Shown: positions 26,079-35,335 of the stretch, piece by piece
Numbering within the stretch: the first letter of the stretch is position 1
Layout: each line of letters opens with the position of its first letter
Assembly (NCBI GenBank): GCA_023417785.1
Contig: JAEZEH010000133.1
Location: 1-39,501 of the forward strand
Reading direction: 5' to 3'
From: Bacteroidota bacterium
GTDB lineage: Bacteria; Bacteroidota; Bacteroidia; Cytophagales; Cyclobacteriaceae
DNA length: 39,501 nt
Position numbers and translations under genes: made by a program
Notes under the pieces: generated by a model
The model's input: only the letters and a program-made list of their open reading frames with translations
Told to the model about the DNA's origin: nothing
Database searches by the model: none

Positions 26079-26477
26079 GACTATTCCTGCAAACTCTGTT
26101 CTGTGTAGGGGCGGATCCGCTCTACGACTCTACGAATTTCAACATGTTGGGTTGCCTGGCCCTGCCGTCTTATGCCGGAATTAACAAATGATGGAAAAGC
26201 TATTTTGATGAACCGAATTCTGTATTCGAGCGACAAATGGATCTGAAACAAAGTCCCGGACCGTTACGGAATATTAGTATATTGGAATGGCAACCAGTTT
26301 GCAGCGTCGGAAACTGATTTGGGAAGCGCAGAGGGTTTGGATCAGGAAAGCCTGCGTTCGCCACAGAATGCTTTCTGAACTGCTGATCCAGACCTGTTTG
26401 ACCGGAATGTCGTGCTATTGTCGGGTAATTGTAGTTGTCCTGGCTGTCATTAACATCTGTTCTTTGCTAAAAAAATT
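26079..26477. promoter_or_regulatory. 399-base divergent intergenic region
   Basis: This region separates the reverse-strand hydrolase start from the forward XRE regulator start, so it should carry both promoters. The right half holds a hairpin-rich segment, annotated separately. TATATTGG at 26278-26285 resembles the Bacteroidota -7 element (TAnnTTTG) with one mismatch, but no TTG lies at the expected distance upstream. A 64-codon frame at 26287-26481 crosses the hairpins, has no family resemblance and overlaps the XRE start, so it is not called as a gene. Confidence 0.5.
26295..26394 (+). promoter_or_regulatory. Two tandem hairpins in the leader of the XRE-DUF4870 gene
   Basis: Hairpin 1 pairs CAGTTT (26295-26300) with AAACTG (26311-26316). 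Hairpin 2 pairs GGTTTGGATCAG (26334-26345) with CTGATCCAGACC (26383-26394): twelve pairs with one G-U. It continues inward as GAAAGC (26346-26351) with GCTTTC (26370-26375), leaving a 7-base bulge on the 3' side. No T-run follows, so this is not a terminator. Its position 84 bases before the XRE start suggests a structured 5' leader, a small RNA, or a dyad bound by the regulator itself. Confidence 0.4.
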
Positions 26478-27011
26478 ATGAAAACAGGAGAACTGATAAA
26501 ACAGCTTCGGTTAAAGAAGGGAATAACCCAGGAGGAACTTGCGGCCAGAACTGACATCAGTGTACGGACCATTCAGCGCATTGAGAGTGGCGAGGTGGAT
26601 CCACGTGCATATACCCTTCAATCCATAGCCAGCGCGTTGGAGGTTGACTTCGAAATGCTGACCAGTAGTGATCCCGGGCAAGGGAGCAACATTAGTATGG
26701 TTAGCAAATGGTTACCGGTACTTCACTTGAGCGGCTTGCTGCTTCTGGTTGTGCCGCCCATTATTATCTGGATTTGGAAACGCGATAAAGTAGCGAACAT
26801 CGATGCACACGCCTATGACGTTATTAATTTTCAACTTAGCATGACCCTTTATCTGCTGCCCTGTGCAATGTTTTCGGTATACCCTTTTTTGGTAATATTA
26901 ATAGTTTACAGTCAGGTAATGATCATTGTCAACACCGCGCGGGTAACGAATGGACGAAATTACAATTACCCATTATCAATCCGATTTTTAAAACTAAACG
27001 TCGTGGCATGA
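26478..27011 (+). CDS. XRE-family helix-turn-helix regulator fused to a DUF4870-like membrane domain
   Basis: A 177-residue protein. Residues 5-60 are a clear XRE/Cro-type helix-turn-helix (LIKQLRLKKGITQEELAART, then VRTIQRIESGEVDP). Residues 77-165 form three or so membrane helices in the pattern of DUF4870 (LHLSGLLLLVVPPIIIWIW, then DVINFQLSMTLYLL). Such fusions are found in Bacteroidota as membrane-bound regulators; what they sense is not known. The start lies directly after an A-rich stretch that may serve as a ribosome-binding context. The enzyme gene downstream begins 62 bases later and could be cotranscribed. Confidence 0.85.
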   Translation: MKTGELIKQLRLKKGITQEELAARTDISVRTIQRIESGEVDPRAYTLQSIASALEVDFEMLTSSDPGQGSNISMVSKWLPVLHLSGLLLLVVPPIIIWIWKRDKVANIDAHAYDVINFQLSMTLYLLPCAMFSVYPFLVILIVYSQVMIIVNTARVTNGRNYNYPLSIRFLKLNVVA

Positions 27012-27073
27012 GTATGCGGTGGGCTTGGTGGCCGACATACTTCTGCCGACAAACATGAGACCATAAGAAATAG

Positions 27074-28024
27074 ATGAAAGCTTTTACAAAGAGCAGGTAT
27101 GGAGGTCCCGAAGTTCTCCGATTGGAAGAAGTAGAAAAGCCATCGGTGAAGACCGGCCACTTGCTGATCAGGGTCGCTGCGAATTCAGTGAATCCAGCAG
27201 ATTGGCATTTGCTCCGTGGAGAGCCATTTTTAGCCCGATTCGCGTTTGGATTATTCAGGCCCGCGAATAAAATACCGGGTGCCGATTTTTCCGGAACAGT
27301 CGAAGCCGTAGGAAAGAATGTGGAAGGGTTCAACGTTGGCGATCACGTGTTTGGCGAAACACTTGAGGGTGGTGCTTTCGCAGAATATGTTTGTCCTCCG
27401 GCGAATGTTTGTGCCCGCATGCCTGAAGGAACCGGGTTCGCAGAAATGGCATGTATGCCGGTTGCCGGACTAACGGCGCTGCAGGCGCTCATCCATCATG
27501 GTCAACTCATTAAAGGTGAATCCGTACTGATCAACGGAGCTTCTGGTGGAGTCGGTCATCTGACTGTTCAGATTGCGAAGGCCTATGGTGCAACCGTAAT
27601 CGGAGTTTGTTCCGCGAAAAATGCGGACTTTGTGAAGTTCCTCGGCGCGAGCAAGGTCGTTGCTTATGATAACGAAAGCATTCATAAGCACAATGAAAAA
27701 TACAATCTGGTGATCGATAATCAAGGCAATCTGTATCATGAGGATTTTCAACGGATGGGAGAACGCGGCGTGGTAGTGGGCTTCACCACACTGGGCCATA
27801 CGATGTCGCTATTGCTGAAAAAGACAATAAGCAAGTTCCCCTTGGCCCAGTTTACTGCCGGGGCCAACACGAACGATTTGAATACACTGGCATCGTTGAT
27901 CGGGAGCGGAACGATAAGTGTCCACATTGAGAAGACGTATTCCTACAAAGAAATTCCTCAAGCCATTACTTACATCGAAGCTATGCGGACCCGGGGAAAA
28001 GTTGCTATGGTTTGGGAAGAGTGA
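27074..28024 (+). CDS. Quinone oxidoreductase-like NAD(P)-dependent dehydrogenase (MDR superfamily, zinc-free)
   Basis: A 316-residue cytoplasmic enzyme of the medium-chain dehydrogenase/reductase superfamily. The N-terminal GroES-like domain carries NSVNPADWHLL and GADFSGTVEAVG. The Rossmann domain has the nucleotide-binding phrase NGASGGVGHLTVQIAKAYGA (about 154-173). The catalytic and structural zinc cysteines of alcohol dehydrogenases are absent, placing it with quinone oxidoreductase/enoyl reductase-type members that reduce quinones or conjugated carbonyls with NAD(P)H. The exact substrate cannot be inferred. Length is normal for the family. Confidence 0.9.
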   Translation: MKAFTKSRYGGPEVLRLEEVEKPSVKTGHLLIRVAANSVNPADWHLLRGEPFLARFAFGLFRPANKIPGADFSGTVEAVGKNVEGFNVGDHVFGETLEGGAFAEYVCPPANVCARMPEGTGFAEMACMPVAGLTALQALIHHGQLIKGESVLINGASGGVGHLTVQIAKAYGATVIGVCSAKNADFVKFLGASKVVAYDNESIHKHNEKYNLVIDNQGNLYHEDFQRMGERGVVVGFTTLGHTMSLLLKKTISKFPLAQFTAGANTNDLNTLASLIGSGTISVHIEKTYSYKEIPQAITYIEAMRTRGKVAMVWEE

Positions 28025-28400
28025 GAATGGTACAAAAAAAAATCGGCTAAACTGAAGAAGCTATCCCACTCAGAACCTTGAAAAACTCCCCGCTGCTTCT
28101 TGCCCATATTCCAACGGCTGGATTCCTTATTTACTGGGAGTAAGTAGCAAGTTCTGTAGCCGGTTTCACAACCGACGTGTTCGCACCGATACGCATATCT
28201 GATGACACCTGAGGATCTCCCTTTCCACGTGAATAATTTCCCTGTAGATCAGCATATTTTCGGATTCAGAATACGTATGTATCAACTTATCCCGTTCAAA
28301 TTCGGAACTTGACTTAAATCATGTATTCCGATGACCAAAATTTGACTTGCGGGCATTGCATAGTAATTATATTTAGGGAACTATAACGAAAACGACTTGT
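28025..28400. other. 376-base intergenic region upstream of the V-type ATPase operon
   Basis: No open frame with protein-like content and no strong hairpin was found in the first 300 bases; a run of nine A at 28034-28042 is the only low-complexity feature. The last 60 bases hold a plausible promoter for the ATPase operon, annotated separately. Confidence 0.5.
28347..28375 (+). promoter_or_regulatory. Candidate Bacteroidota-type promoter of the V-type ATPase operon
   Basis: TTG at 28347-28349 is followed after 18 bases by TATATTTA at 28368-28375, close to the Bacteroidota pattern of a -33 TTG and a -7 TAnnTTTG (last base differs). Transcription would begin roughly 18-20 bases before the first gene at 28401. 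A second TTG at 28342-28344 gives a longer spacing. The call rests on pattern match and position only. Confidence 0.35.
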
Positions 28401-29021
28401 ATGAACGAAAGTATCCAGCAACTTACCAATAAGATTTATCAGGAAGCGGTTGGAAAAGCGGAGATTCGGTCCAGGGAGATTCTTGACGAGGCCGCGGTGA
28501 AGGCGCGTAAAATAGTTGATGATGCCGAAGCTAAGGCCCGAATTATTCTAGAAAATACCGAGCGAAGCGCAGCTGAACTCAAGGCAAAATACGAAGCAGA
28601 AATGCGTATTTCTGCGAGGCAGGCAATGAGTGCATTGAAGCAACGTATCACTGAGCTCGTGATTTGGCAACTGAATCATGAGCCGGCGCAGAACGCTGTT
28701 GGTGATACGACCTTTATGCAAACGCTCATTACCAAATTAATGGATTACTGGCTGGCGAATTTCGGGCAGGAAGATCATCTGCGTATTTTGTTGCCTAAGA
28801 ATGAGTACGAAGAATACAGGTCGTTTCTTCAGGAAAAAACGGCCGAACTGCTTCGATCCGGGATTACAGTTGAATTCACCGACACGATGCGACACGGATT
28901 TCTGGTGGAACCAGTTGAACATGGATTCAGGATCAGTTTTTCAGACGAAGATTTCGAGAACTACTTCAGCAATTTCGCCCGGCCGCGCGTGTACAAATTA
29001 CTGTTTGGCAAAGATGACTGA
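28401..29021 (+). CDS. ntpE: V-type ATPase subunit E
   Basis: A 206-residue protein with a long N-terminal charged alpha helix (about 1-80: alanine/glutamate/arginine-rich, AEIRSREILDEAAVKARKIV) and a globular C-terminal half, the layout of the peripheral-stalk subunit E of V/A-type ATPases. In the complex this helix forms the stator linking the catalytic head to the membrane subunit I. It is the first gene of a seven-gene cluster; the DUF2764 gene starts two bases after its stop. No separate gene for the partner stalk subunit (G/H) is present in the operon. Confidence 0.88.
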   Translation: MNESIQQLTNKIYQEAVGKAEIRSREILDEAAVKARKIVDDAEAKARIILENTERSAAELKAKYEAEMRISARQAMSALKQRITELVIWQLNHEPAQNAVGDTTFMQTLITKLMDYWLANFGQEDHLRILLPKNEYEEYRSFLQEKTAELLRSGITVEFTDTMRHGFLVEPVEHGFRISFSDEDFENYFSNFARPRVYKLLFGKDD

Positions 29022-29023
29022 GA

Positions 29024-29854
29024 ATGGCTGAAGGATACTATTATCTGATAACGGCTCTGCCTGACCTCAGCCTGGCTGATAAAGACCCCGGATTCACTGT
29101 ACCCGGTTTCCGGGACGCAATCATTGAGCAATTAAATCCTGAGGACACCGAACTGATGCGGATTCTTTATTATCGGTTCGACATAGAAAACTTCGTGACA
29201 CTTATCAAGAAAAGGAACCATCCGTGGCGAACCGAGGGGAACTTCGGGAAGGATGAAATGCAGGAAATGCGATCGCTTCCGGATACACTTCCTGATTTTC
29301 TGTGTGCTTTCACTCAGGAGACCAGTAAAGAGTGGGGACATATGAGTTCAAAGGCATTGCTTAATGTAGCGACGACGTATTTTATCGACTGGTCACGCAG
29401 CGTTTCAAATTCTTTTCTTAGAAAATGGCTTTACTTTGATCACAATCTCAAGAATCTTTTGATTTGGTTGAATAGCCGGAAGTTTCACTTGAACCACGTG
29501 GACGAGGTCCTTGGAAGTCATTTTGAAGCGGAGTATCTGCGGGCCACGAAGTCTGGCGAACTCGACCTGAAGTCATGGGATTTCCAGTTTCGCGAAGCGT
29601 TACGTCACTATGATAATCCCGATATCGCCGTGCGTGAACTTATCATTAATGAAATGCGCTGGCATTACCTCGATGAGCTTGTACAGCCATATCCCTTTGG
29701 AATTGAGCAACTGCTGGCTTTCGCGATCAGGCTCCAGCTTATTAATCGAAAACTCACGGCTACCGAAGAATTAGGCAGCCAACGTTTAACCGACCTGGTG
29801 GCAAGTATCCGCAAGGAATATCAAATACCCGAATCTATTTGGAGACATGAATGA
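29024..29854 (+). CDS. DUF2764 family protein, likely C/d-like V-type ATPase component
   Basis: A 276-residue soluble protein starting MAEGYYYLITALPDLSL, a characteristic opening of DUF2764 proteins, which are found in V-type ATPase operons of Bacteroidota and related bacteria. It is alpha-rich and has no signal peptide. It sits between subunits E and A and overlaps the subunit A start by 8 bases. No recognisable C/d subunit gene occurs in the operon, so this protein probably takes that place, joining the central stalk to the proteolipid ring. That role is inferred from position and the missing subunit. Confidence 0.82.
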   Translation: MAEGYYYLITALPDLSLADKDPGFTVPGFRDAIIEQLNPEDTELMRILYYRFDIENFVTLIKKRNHPWRTEGNFGKDEMQEMRSLPDTLPDFLCAFTQETSKEWGHMSSKALLNVATTYFIDWSRSVSNSFLRKWLYFDHNLKNLLIWLNSRKFHLNHVDEVLGSHFEAEYLRATKSGELDLKSWDFQFREALRHYDNPDIAVRELIINEMRWHYLDELVQPYPFGIEQLLAFAIRLQLINRKLTATEELGSQRLTDLVASIRKEYQIPESIWRHE

Positions 29855-31619
29855 CCTGAAGACACAGAAGAAAGGAGAAGTTACAGGAATCATCGCCAAT
29901 CTGGTGATGGTGGCCAGCGATACTCCCGTTGCCCAGAATGAAATTTGTTATGTAAGTGTGGGTAGGGAGCGGCTTCTCAGCGAAGTCATCAAGGTGCAGC
30001 AGAGTGATATTTTCCTGCAATGTTTTGAAAGTACCCGAGGAATGAAAGTAGGGGATGATGTGGCCTTTACCGGTGAGATGCTGGAAGTTACATTAGGCCC
30101 GGGCATGCTTTCCAAAATCTATGACGGTCTCCAGAATGATTTGCAAAAATTTGATTCACTGTTTTTGAAACGCGGTCAGCAAAGCGATGCACTGGATGCT
30201 GAAAGTCGCTGGCATTTTAAGCCGGCTACCAACATCGCGAAACGTGTGCGTGCAGGGGACTGGTTGGGGGAGGTTCAGGAAAAAGCGGTCCGACACCGTA
30301 TCATGGTACCGTTCAAGCTGGAAGGCCAATACAGGATTGATCATCTTGCCGGCGAAGGGGACTATGGCCTGAATGACGTTATTGCTGTGCTCGTGGATCA
30401 GGACGATGTGCGTGTAGAGGTTACGATGACGCAGAAGTGGCCGGTGAAGAAGCCTGTTAAAGCCTACGGCGAAAAAGTGCGACCCTTCGCGGTCCTCGAA
30501 ACCGGTGTGCGTGTTATCGATACCCTGATTCCTATCGCCGAAGGCGGAACAGGGTTTATACCGGGGCCATTCGGCACCGGAAAGACCGTGCTGCAACATG
30601 CTATTTCTAAACAAGCTTCGGCTGACGTTATCATTTTCGCGGCATGTGGTGAACGGGCAAACGAAATCGTGGATGTGTTCACAGAGTTTCCGCAACTCGA
30701 TGATCCTCACACAGGCCGCAAACTGATGGAGCGAACCATCATCATCGCCAATACGTCTAATATGCCCGTTGCCGCGCGCGAGGCATCCGTATACACTGCC
30801 ATGACGCTTGCCGAATACTATCGAAACATGGGACTGAAAGTCCTGATTCTGGCCGACTCCACTTCGCGCTGGGCCCAGGCGTTGCGTGAGATGAGTAACA
30901 GATTGGAGGAACTTCCCGGACCGGATGCCTTTCCGATGGACCTCACAGCAGTGATTGCCAACTTCTATTCGCGGGCAGGATATGTCTATTTAAACAACGG
31001 GAAAACCGGATCCATTACGTTTCTCGGAACAGTTTCTCCGAGTGGCGGAAACCTCAAGGAGCCCGTCACGGAAGCAACAAAGAAAGCCGCGAGATGCTTT
31101 TACGCGCTTTCCCAACGACGGGCAGACCAGAAACGATATCCGGCGATAGATCCTACCGAAAGTTACTCCAAATACCTGGAGTATCCGGAGGTTCAGAATT
31201 ACCTGCATGAACACGTATCCTCCCGATGGGTAAGTGACGTCATCAGGCTAAAAGATATTCTGCTGCGGGGTCGGGAAGTTCGCGATCAGATTAACATTCT
31301 GGGTGACGATGGTGTACCCCTTGAGTATCATGTTCACTTCTGGAAAGCAGAGGTTATCGATTTCATTATTCTCCAGCAGGATGCCTTTGATCCGATAGAT
31401 GCCATGACGCCCATAACGCGCCAGCGATATATGCTTGAATTGGTTCTTCAGATCTGCCAGATGGATTTCAGCTTCAGCGGTTTCGAAGAAGTGGGCGTAT
31501 TCTTCAAGCGTATCATCAATAAACTGAAGCAATTGAATTACAGCTCTTTCGAAAGCGATGATTTCCGAAATTTCATTGACGAACATAATCACATCATCAA
31601 CGAAAAGCGAATCACCTGA
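29847..31619 (+). CDS. ntpA: V-type ATPase catalytic subunit A
   Basis: A 590-residue catalytic subunit. The P-loop is GPFGTGKTV, with K246, in the form typical of V/A-type A subunits. Downstream are the phrases FAACGERANEIVDV, LADSTSRWAQALREMSNRLE and PAIDPTESYSKY, which make up the catalytic nucleotide site. The non-homologous insertion characteristic of A subunits lies between the N-terminal barrel and the P-loop. Length is normal. The start overlaps the DUF2764 gene. The protein hydrolyses or makes ATP in the A3B3 head, coupled to ion movement through subunits I and K. Confidence 0.96.
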   Translation: MNDLKTQKKGEVTGIIANLVMVASDTPVAQNEICYVSVGRERLLSEVIKVQQSDIFLQCFESTRGMKVGDDVAFTGEMLEVTLGPGMLSKIYDGLQNDLQKFDSLFLKRGQQSDALDAESRWHFKPATNIAKRVRAGDWLGEVQEKAVRHRIMVPFKLEGQYRIDHLAGEGDYGLNDVIAVLVDQDDVRVEVTMTQKWPVKKPVKAYGEKVRPFAVLETGVRVIDTLIPIAEGGTGFIPGPFGTGKTVLQHAISKQASADVIIFAACGERANEIVDVFTEFPQLDDPHTGRKLMERTIIIANTSNMPVAAREASVYTAMTLAEYYRNMGLKVLILADSTSRWAQALREMSNRLEELPGPDAFPMDLTAVIANFYSRAGYVYLNNGKTGSITFLGTVSPSGGNLKEPVTEATKKAARCFYALSQRRADQKRYPAIDPTESYSKYLEYPEVQNYLHEHVSSRWVSDVIRLKDILLRGREVRDQINILGDDGVPLEYHVHFWKAEVIDFIILQQDAFDPIDAMTPITRQRYMLELVLQICQMDFSFSGFEEVGVFFKRIINKLKQLNYSSFESDDFRNFIDEHNHIINEKRIT

Positions 31620-31620
31620 C

Positions 31621-32955
31621 ATGGAATACAGAGCCTTTCAACCGATATTCTACAACATCACCCGGATCAACAAAGCCACCTGCGAGTTGCAGTGTAAAAC
31701 GGCATCGTATGATGAGATGGCGGTTGTGCATGGAAGATTAGCGCAGGTGGTGAAGATCATAAAAGACCGGGTAACCCTTCAGGTATTTGCGGGAACCGAT
31801 GGCATCCCGACTAACGCTGAGGTAACGTTTACTGGAAAGCCACCTGTACTTAAAGTATCCGGCGACCTGGCCGGCAGATTCCTGAATGCTTACGGCAAGC
31901 CCATCGATAACGGCCCGGATGTGCAGGGTGAATCACGCACCATCGGAGGACCGTCCGTAAATCCTACGCGGCGTAAGCAGCCCTCTGAGTTAATCCCCAC
32001 CGGCATCGCCGGAATTGATTTGAACAACACCCTGGTTACCGGGCAGAAGATACCGTTCTTCGCAGATCCGGAACAACCTTATAACCAGGTGATGGCTGAT
32101 GTTGCCTTGCGTGCGAAGGCAGACCGTATCATTCTCGGAGGAATAGGTCTCCCGCATGACGACTACCTCTTTTACAAAAATATTTTTGAAAATGCTGGCG
32201 CGCTTGATCGTATTGTGTCCTTCATAAACACAACGGAAGATCCCAGCATAGAACGTTTGCTCGTGCCCGACATGGCACTCACCGCCGCGGAATATTTTGC
32301 CGTAGACCGCAACGAAAAAGTGCTCGTCTTGCTGACCGATCTGACGTTGTATTGTGATGCACTCAGCATAGTCAGCAACAACATGGATCAGATTTCTTCC
32401 AAGGACAACATGCCCGCATCGCTTTATAGTGATCTGGCAAGACTGTATGAAAAAGCGGTACAATTTCCTGCCGGAGGATCAATAACGATTATTGCTGTGA
32501 CGACACTCTCAGGCGGCGATATCACCCATGCCATTCCCGATAATACCGGTTACATTACAGAAGGTCAGTTATTCCTTCGCCGGGATACCGAAATCGGTAA
32601 AACGATCGTCGACCCTTTCAGGAGCCTGTCGCGGTTAAAGCAACTTGTTATCGGGAAGAAAACGAGAGGAGATCATCCCCAGGTGATGAATGCAGCTGTG
32701 CGATTATATTCGGACGCAGCGAATGCCCGCACTAAGCTGGAGAACGGGTTTGACCTTAGTGATTATGATAAGCGATGCCTGAGCTATGCGAAGGAATACA
32801 GTGAAAGACTCCTGGCGATAGATGTAAATGTCGGTGTCGACGAAATGCTCGATACCGCGTGGCAACTGTTCAGCAAATATTTCACGAAAGATGAACTGGC
32901 GATAAGACAGGATTTGGTTGAACAATACTGGAGAACCACCAACGATGGCGATTAG
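31621..32955 (+). CDS. ntpB: V-type ATPase regulatory subunit B
   Basis: A 444-residue non-catalytic head subunit beginning MEYRAFQPIFYNITRI one base after the A gene's stop. An in-frame ATG at 31558 lies inside the A gene and adds 21 residues with no homologous look, so it is rejected. The P-loop is replaced by FFADPEQPYNQ, as expected for a B subunit that does not hydrolyse ATP. Other family marks are LLTDLTLYCDAL, GGSITIIAVTTLSGGDITHA and IPDNTGYITEGQLFLRRD. It alternates with A in the head, forming the nucleotide interface. Its end overlaps subunit D by 11 bases. Confidence 0.95.
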   Translation: MEYRAFQPIFYNITRINKATCELQCKTASYDEMAVVHGRLAQVVKIIKDRVTLQVFAGTDGIPTNAEVTFTGKPPVLKVSGDLAGRFLNAYGKPIDNGPDVQGESRTIGGPSVNPTRRKQPSELIPTGIAGIDLNNTLVTGQKIPFFADPEQPYNQVMADVALRAKADRIILGGIGLPHDDYLFYKNIFENAGALDRIVSFINTTEDPSIERLLVPDMALTAAEYFAVDRNEKVLVLLTDLTLYCDALSIVSNNMDQISSKDNMPASLYSDLARLYEKAVQFPAGGSITIIAVTTLSGGDITHAIPDNTGYITEGQLFLRRDTEIGKTIVDPFRSLSRLKQLVIGKKTRGDHPQVMNAAVRLYSDAANARTKLENGFDLSDYDKRCLSYAKEYSERLLAIDVNVGVDEMLDTAWQLFSKYFTKDELAIRQDLVEQYWRTTNDGD

Positions 32956-33544
32956 TTTTAAATATAACAAGAGTTCCTGGTTTGAACTTCGCACCCAGTT
33001 GGGTGTTCGGGAGAAAGCATTGCCTACCTTGAAAAGCAAAGAGGCTGCGTTGCGCGTTGAGGTGCTGCGAGTAAAAGGCAAAGCGTTGCGCTATGAACAG
33101 GAATTGAAATCCCGTATCGCGGAAGCTGAAAGCCTTGCCAGATTATGGGTGGAATTTGAGGAAGGTCTTGTGAGGATCAAATCGGCTACATATCAGAGCC
33201 GCGCTGTGGCCGGAGTAAAAATTCCGGTTCTTGACAAAATTGAGTTTGAGCTTGCCGATATAAGTCAGTTCCATAAACCGGATTGGTTCCTCGACGGAAT
33301 TCATATTTTACAGGAACTCATCCGGTTATCGGTGCTGCATGATGTCGCCAACCGCGCTACCCAGATCCTCGAATACGCGCGAAAGAAGACTACACAAAAA
33401 GTCAATCTTTACGAAAAGGTTCAGATTCCCGAATATCAGGAAGCTATCAGGAAAATAAAGCGCTTCCTTGAAGACGAGGAGAATCTCGGCAAGGCAGCGC
33501 AGAAGATTTTGAAACGTAGAAATATCGAAAATACTGCGTCATGA
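32945..33544 (+). CDS. ntpD: V-type ATPase subunit D (central rotor shaft)
   Basis: A 199-residue protein with long N- and C-terminal helices that would pair as a coiled coil (KYNKSSWFELRTQLGVREKA, then FLEDEENLGKAAQKILKRRN), the form of the rotor shaft subunit D. The start used is ATG 32945, within the end of the B gene; an earlier in-frame ATG at 32918 would overlap B further. Its stop overlaps the subunit I start (ATGA at 33541-33544), so translation is coupled. No gene for the usual shaft partner, subunit F, is present in the operon. Confidence 0.9.
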   Translation: MAISFKYNKSSWFELRTQLGVREKALPTLKSKEAALRVEVLRVKGKALRYEQELKSRIAEAESLARLWVEFEEGLVRIKSATYQSRAVAGVKIPVLDKIEFELADISQFHKPDWFLDGIHILQELIRLSVLHDVANRATQILEYARKKTTQKVNLYEKVQIPEYQEAIRKIKRFLEDEENLGKAAQKILKRRNIENTAS

Positions 33545-35319
33545 TCGTACCCATGACTAAATATGGACTGATACTATATCATAATGACGGGGACCGCATT
33601 GTCGATAAACTGATGGACCTTGGCGCAGTTCAGATTTGTCGGACGAAGAATGAAAAAGAGCCCGAACAGTCATCTGCGATTATCCGTGAAATTGAGGCCG
33701 CGATAAAGCGATTCGCCCACCGGAAAAGAAACGGGCACAACACAAGGCAACCCTCTGAAATCGAATTTCACTCATTGGAGGAAATTGCTTCCATGGAACA
33801 GGAACTGGAGCGCTGCTGGAATGAAGCGGAGGCTGTTGCTATGGAAATAAAACTGGTGGAGCCCTGGGGTGATTTCGACCCCGGGAACGTGCGACGAATG
33901 GAGGAGGCTACAGGCCTGGAGGTGAAATTCTTTGCCTTCCCCGAAAGTCGTTTCGAAGGAAAATGGATGAAGGATTATCCGCTGCAGGTTATCAGTCGGC
34001 GGAACAACAACGTTTATTTTATCATCCTTCAGAAAACAGGCGAAAAGCTTCCCCTTATTCCAATGGCCATGCCGGATGCATCGCTAGGGGAGTTGAAGCG
34101 AAAACGTGAGGTTTTTCTGAACAGGGCAACGGAGCTTAATGTGCAACTGGACCGCTATGCTTCGGGATTGGCCAACGGATTGGGTTATAAACTTGCTGAA
34201 GCCAGGGACGAGGTTAGCTTATCAAGAGCAAAATCGAATGTGCTGCCCCTTGAGGAAAGCAAAATGAGTGTTATCACCCTTTGGTGCCCCGTGATTGTCG
34301 AACCAAAGCTCGGGGCGTTCCTTGATAGGGAGAAAATCGTGTTTACCAGGTTAACCCCGGACGAAGGCGAAATTCCGCCAGTGTTGCTGCGAAACAATTG
34401 GTTTGTCAGACTTTTTGAGCCAATAGGTTCGATGTTTTCGCTGCCTCGTTACTCCGAGCTGGACTTGACGATATTTTTCGCTCCGTTTTTTCTGCTCTTC
34501 TTCGGTCTTTGCCTGGGTGATGCCGGATATGGCATTGTTATTCTGCTGGGTGCGACATTGTTCAAACTGATGGGCAAGAAGTCCTACCGGGATTACCTTT
34601 CATTAGGCCAGCTTTTCGGGGCCTCGACGATCATTGCCGGCGTGATTTCGGGCACTTTCTTTGGTATGGAGATGAGGCACCATGATGCATTCACGAACTG
34701 GACCAATTTATTTCTTGACCAGGATCAGCTTTTCCAACTTGCAATATTGATCGGGTTTATTCAAATCCAGTTTGCCCTGGGTATCCAGGTGTTTAAGCTG
34801 TGGCACTTCAAAGGATTAAAATTTGCGCTGTCAAGGATTGGCTGGATCATTCTCCTCTTCAGCCTCGCGGATCTCTATGTTGCCGAATTTTTCGTTGGCG
34901 TCAGCCGGATAACGGTGTGGGTAGCCCTGGGGTTGATCGTGTTTTTTGGTTCCCCCGGCAAAGGATGGCTGCGGTCATTTGGATTTGGTCTGGCCGACCT
35001 TTACAATATAACCGGATTTCTTGGTGACCTGCTTAGCTATATTAGACTATTCGCATTAGGTGTGTCGAGTTCCATACTCGGGCTCGTCGTCAACAGCATT
35101 GCCCTGTCATCCAGGGACACGCCATATGTCGGCATAGTGCTGTATTTGACGATCCTTGTCGTCGGCCATACCGCCAACTTAACGCTGGCGTCGCTTAGCG
35201 CATTTGTTCACCCGATGAGATTGACATTTGTTGAGTTTTATAAGAACAGTGGCTTCGAGGGCGGGGGAAAACCTTTTGTTCCATTCAAACGCAGCACAGC
35301 TAAAAATATTCAATCGTAA
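33541..35319 (+). CDS. ntpI: V-type ATPase membrane subunit I (a-subunit)
   Basis: A 592-residue protein with a cytoplasmic N-terminal half (about 1-300, including a coiled-coil segment) and a C-terminal membrane half of about seven helices. The conserved phrase GDLLSYIRLFALGVSSSILG contains R502, the arginine that faces the proteolipid ring and is essential in this family. The protein carries the stator half-channels for the transported ion and anchors the peripheral stalk. Length is typical of short bacterial forms. The start is coupled to subunit D by an ATGA overlap, and subunit K follows after 16 bases. Confidence 0.93.
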   Translation: MIVPMTKYGLILYHNDGDRIVDKLMDLGAVQICRTKNEKEPEQSSAIIREIEAAIKRFAHRKRNGHNTRQPSEIEFHSLEEIASMEQELERCWNEAEAVAMEIKLVEPWGDFDPGNVRRMEEATGLEVKFFAFPESRFEGKWMKDYPLQVISRRNNNVYFIILQKTGEKLPLIPMAMPDASLGELKRKREVFLNRATELNVQLDRYASGLANGLGYKLAEARDEVSLSRAKSNVLPLEESKMSVITLWCPVIVEPKLGAFLDREKIVFTRLTPDEGEIPPVLLRNNWFVRLFEPIGSMFSLPRYSELDLTIFFAPFFLLFFGLCLGDAGYGIVILLGATLFKLMGKKSYRDYLSLGQLFGASTIIAGVISGTFFGMEMRHHDAFTNWTNLFLDQDQLFQLAILIGFIQIQFALGIQVFKLWHFKGLKFALSRIGWIILLFSLADLYVAEFFVGVSRITVWVALGLIVFFGSPGKGWLRSFGFGLADLYNITGFLGDLLSYIRLFALGVSSSILGLVVNSIALSSRDTPYVGIVLYLTILVVGHTANLTLASLSAFVHPMRLTFVEFYKNSGFEGGGKPFVPFKRSTAKNIQS

Positions 35320-35335
35320 ATTAAATCAACGGATC

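Noticed and set aside
26287..26481. A 64-codon forward frame in the region before the XRE regulator
   Set aside because: Basic, low-complexity composition, crosses both hairpins, and overlaps the XRE start; no family resemblance.
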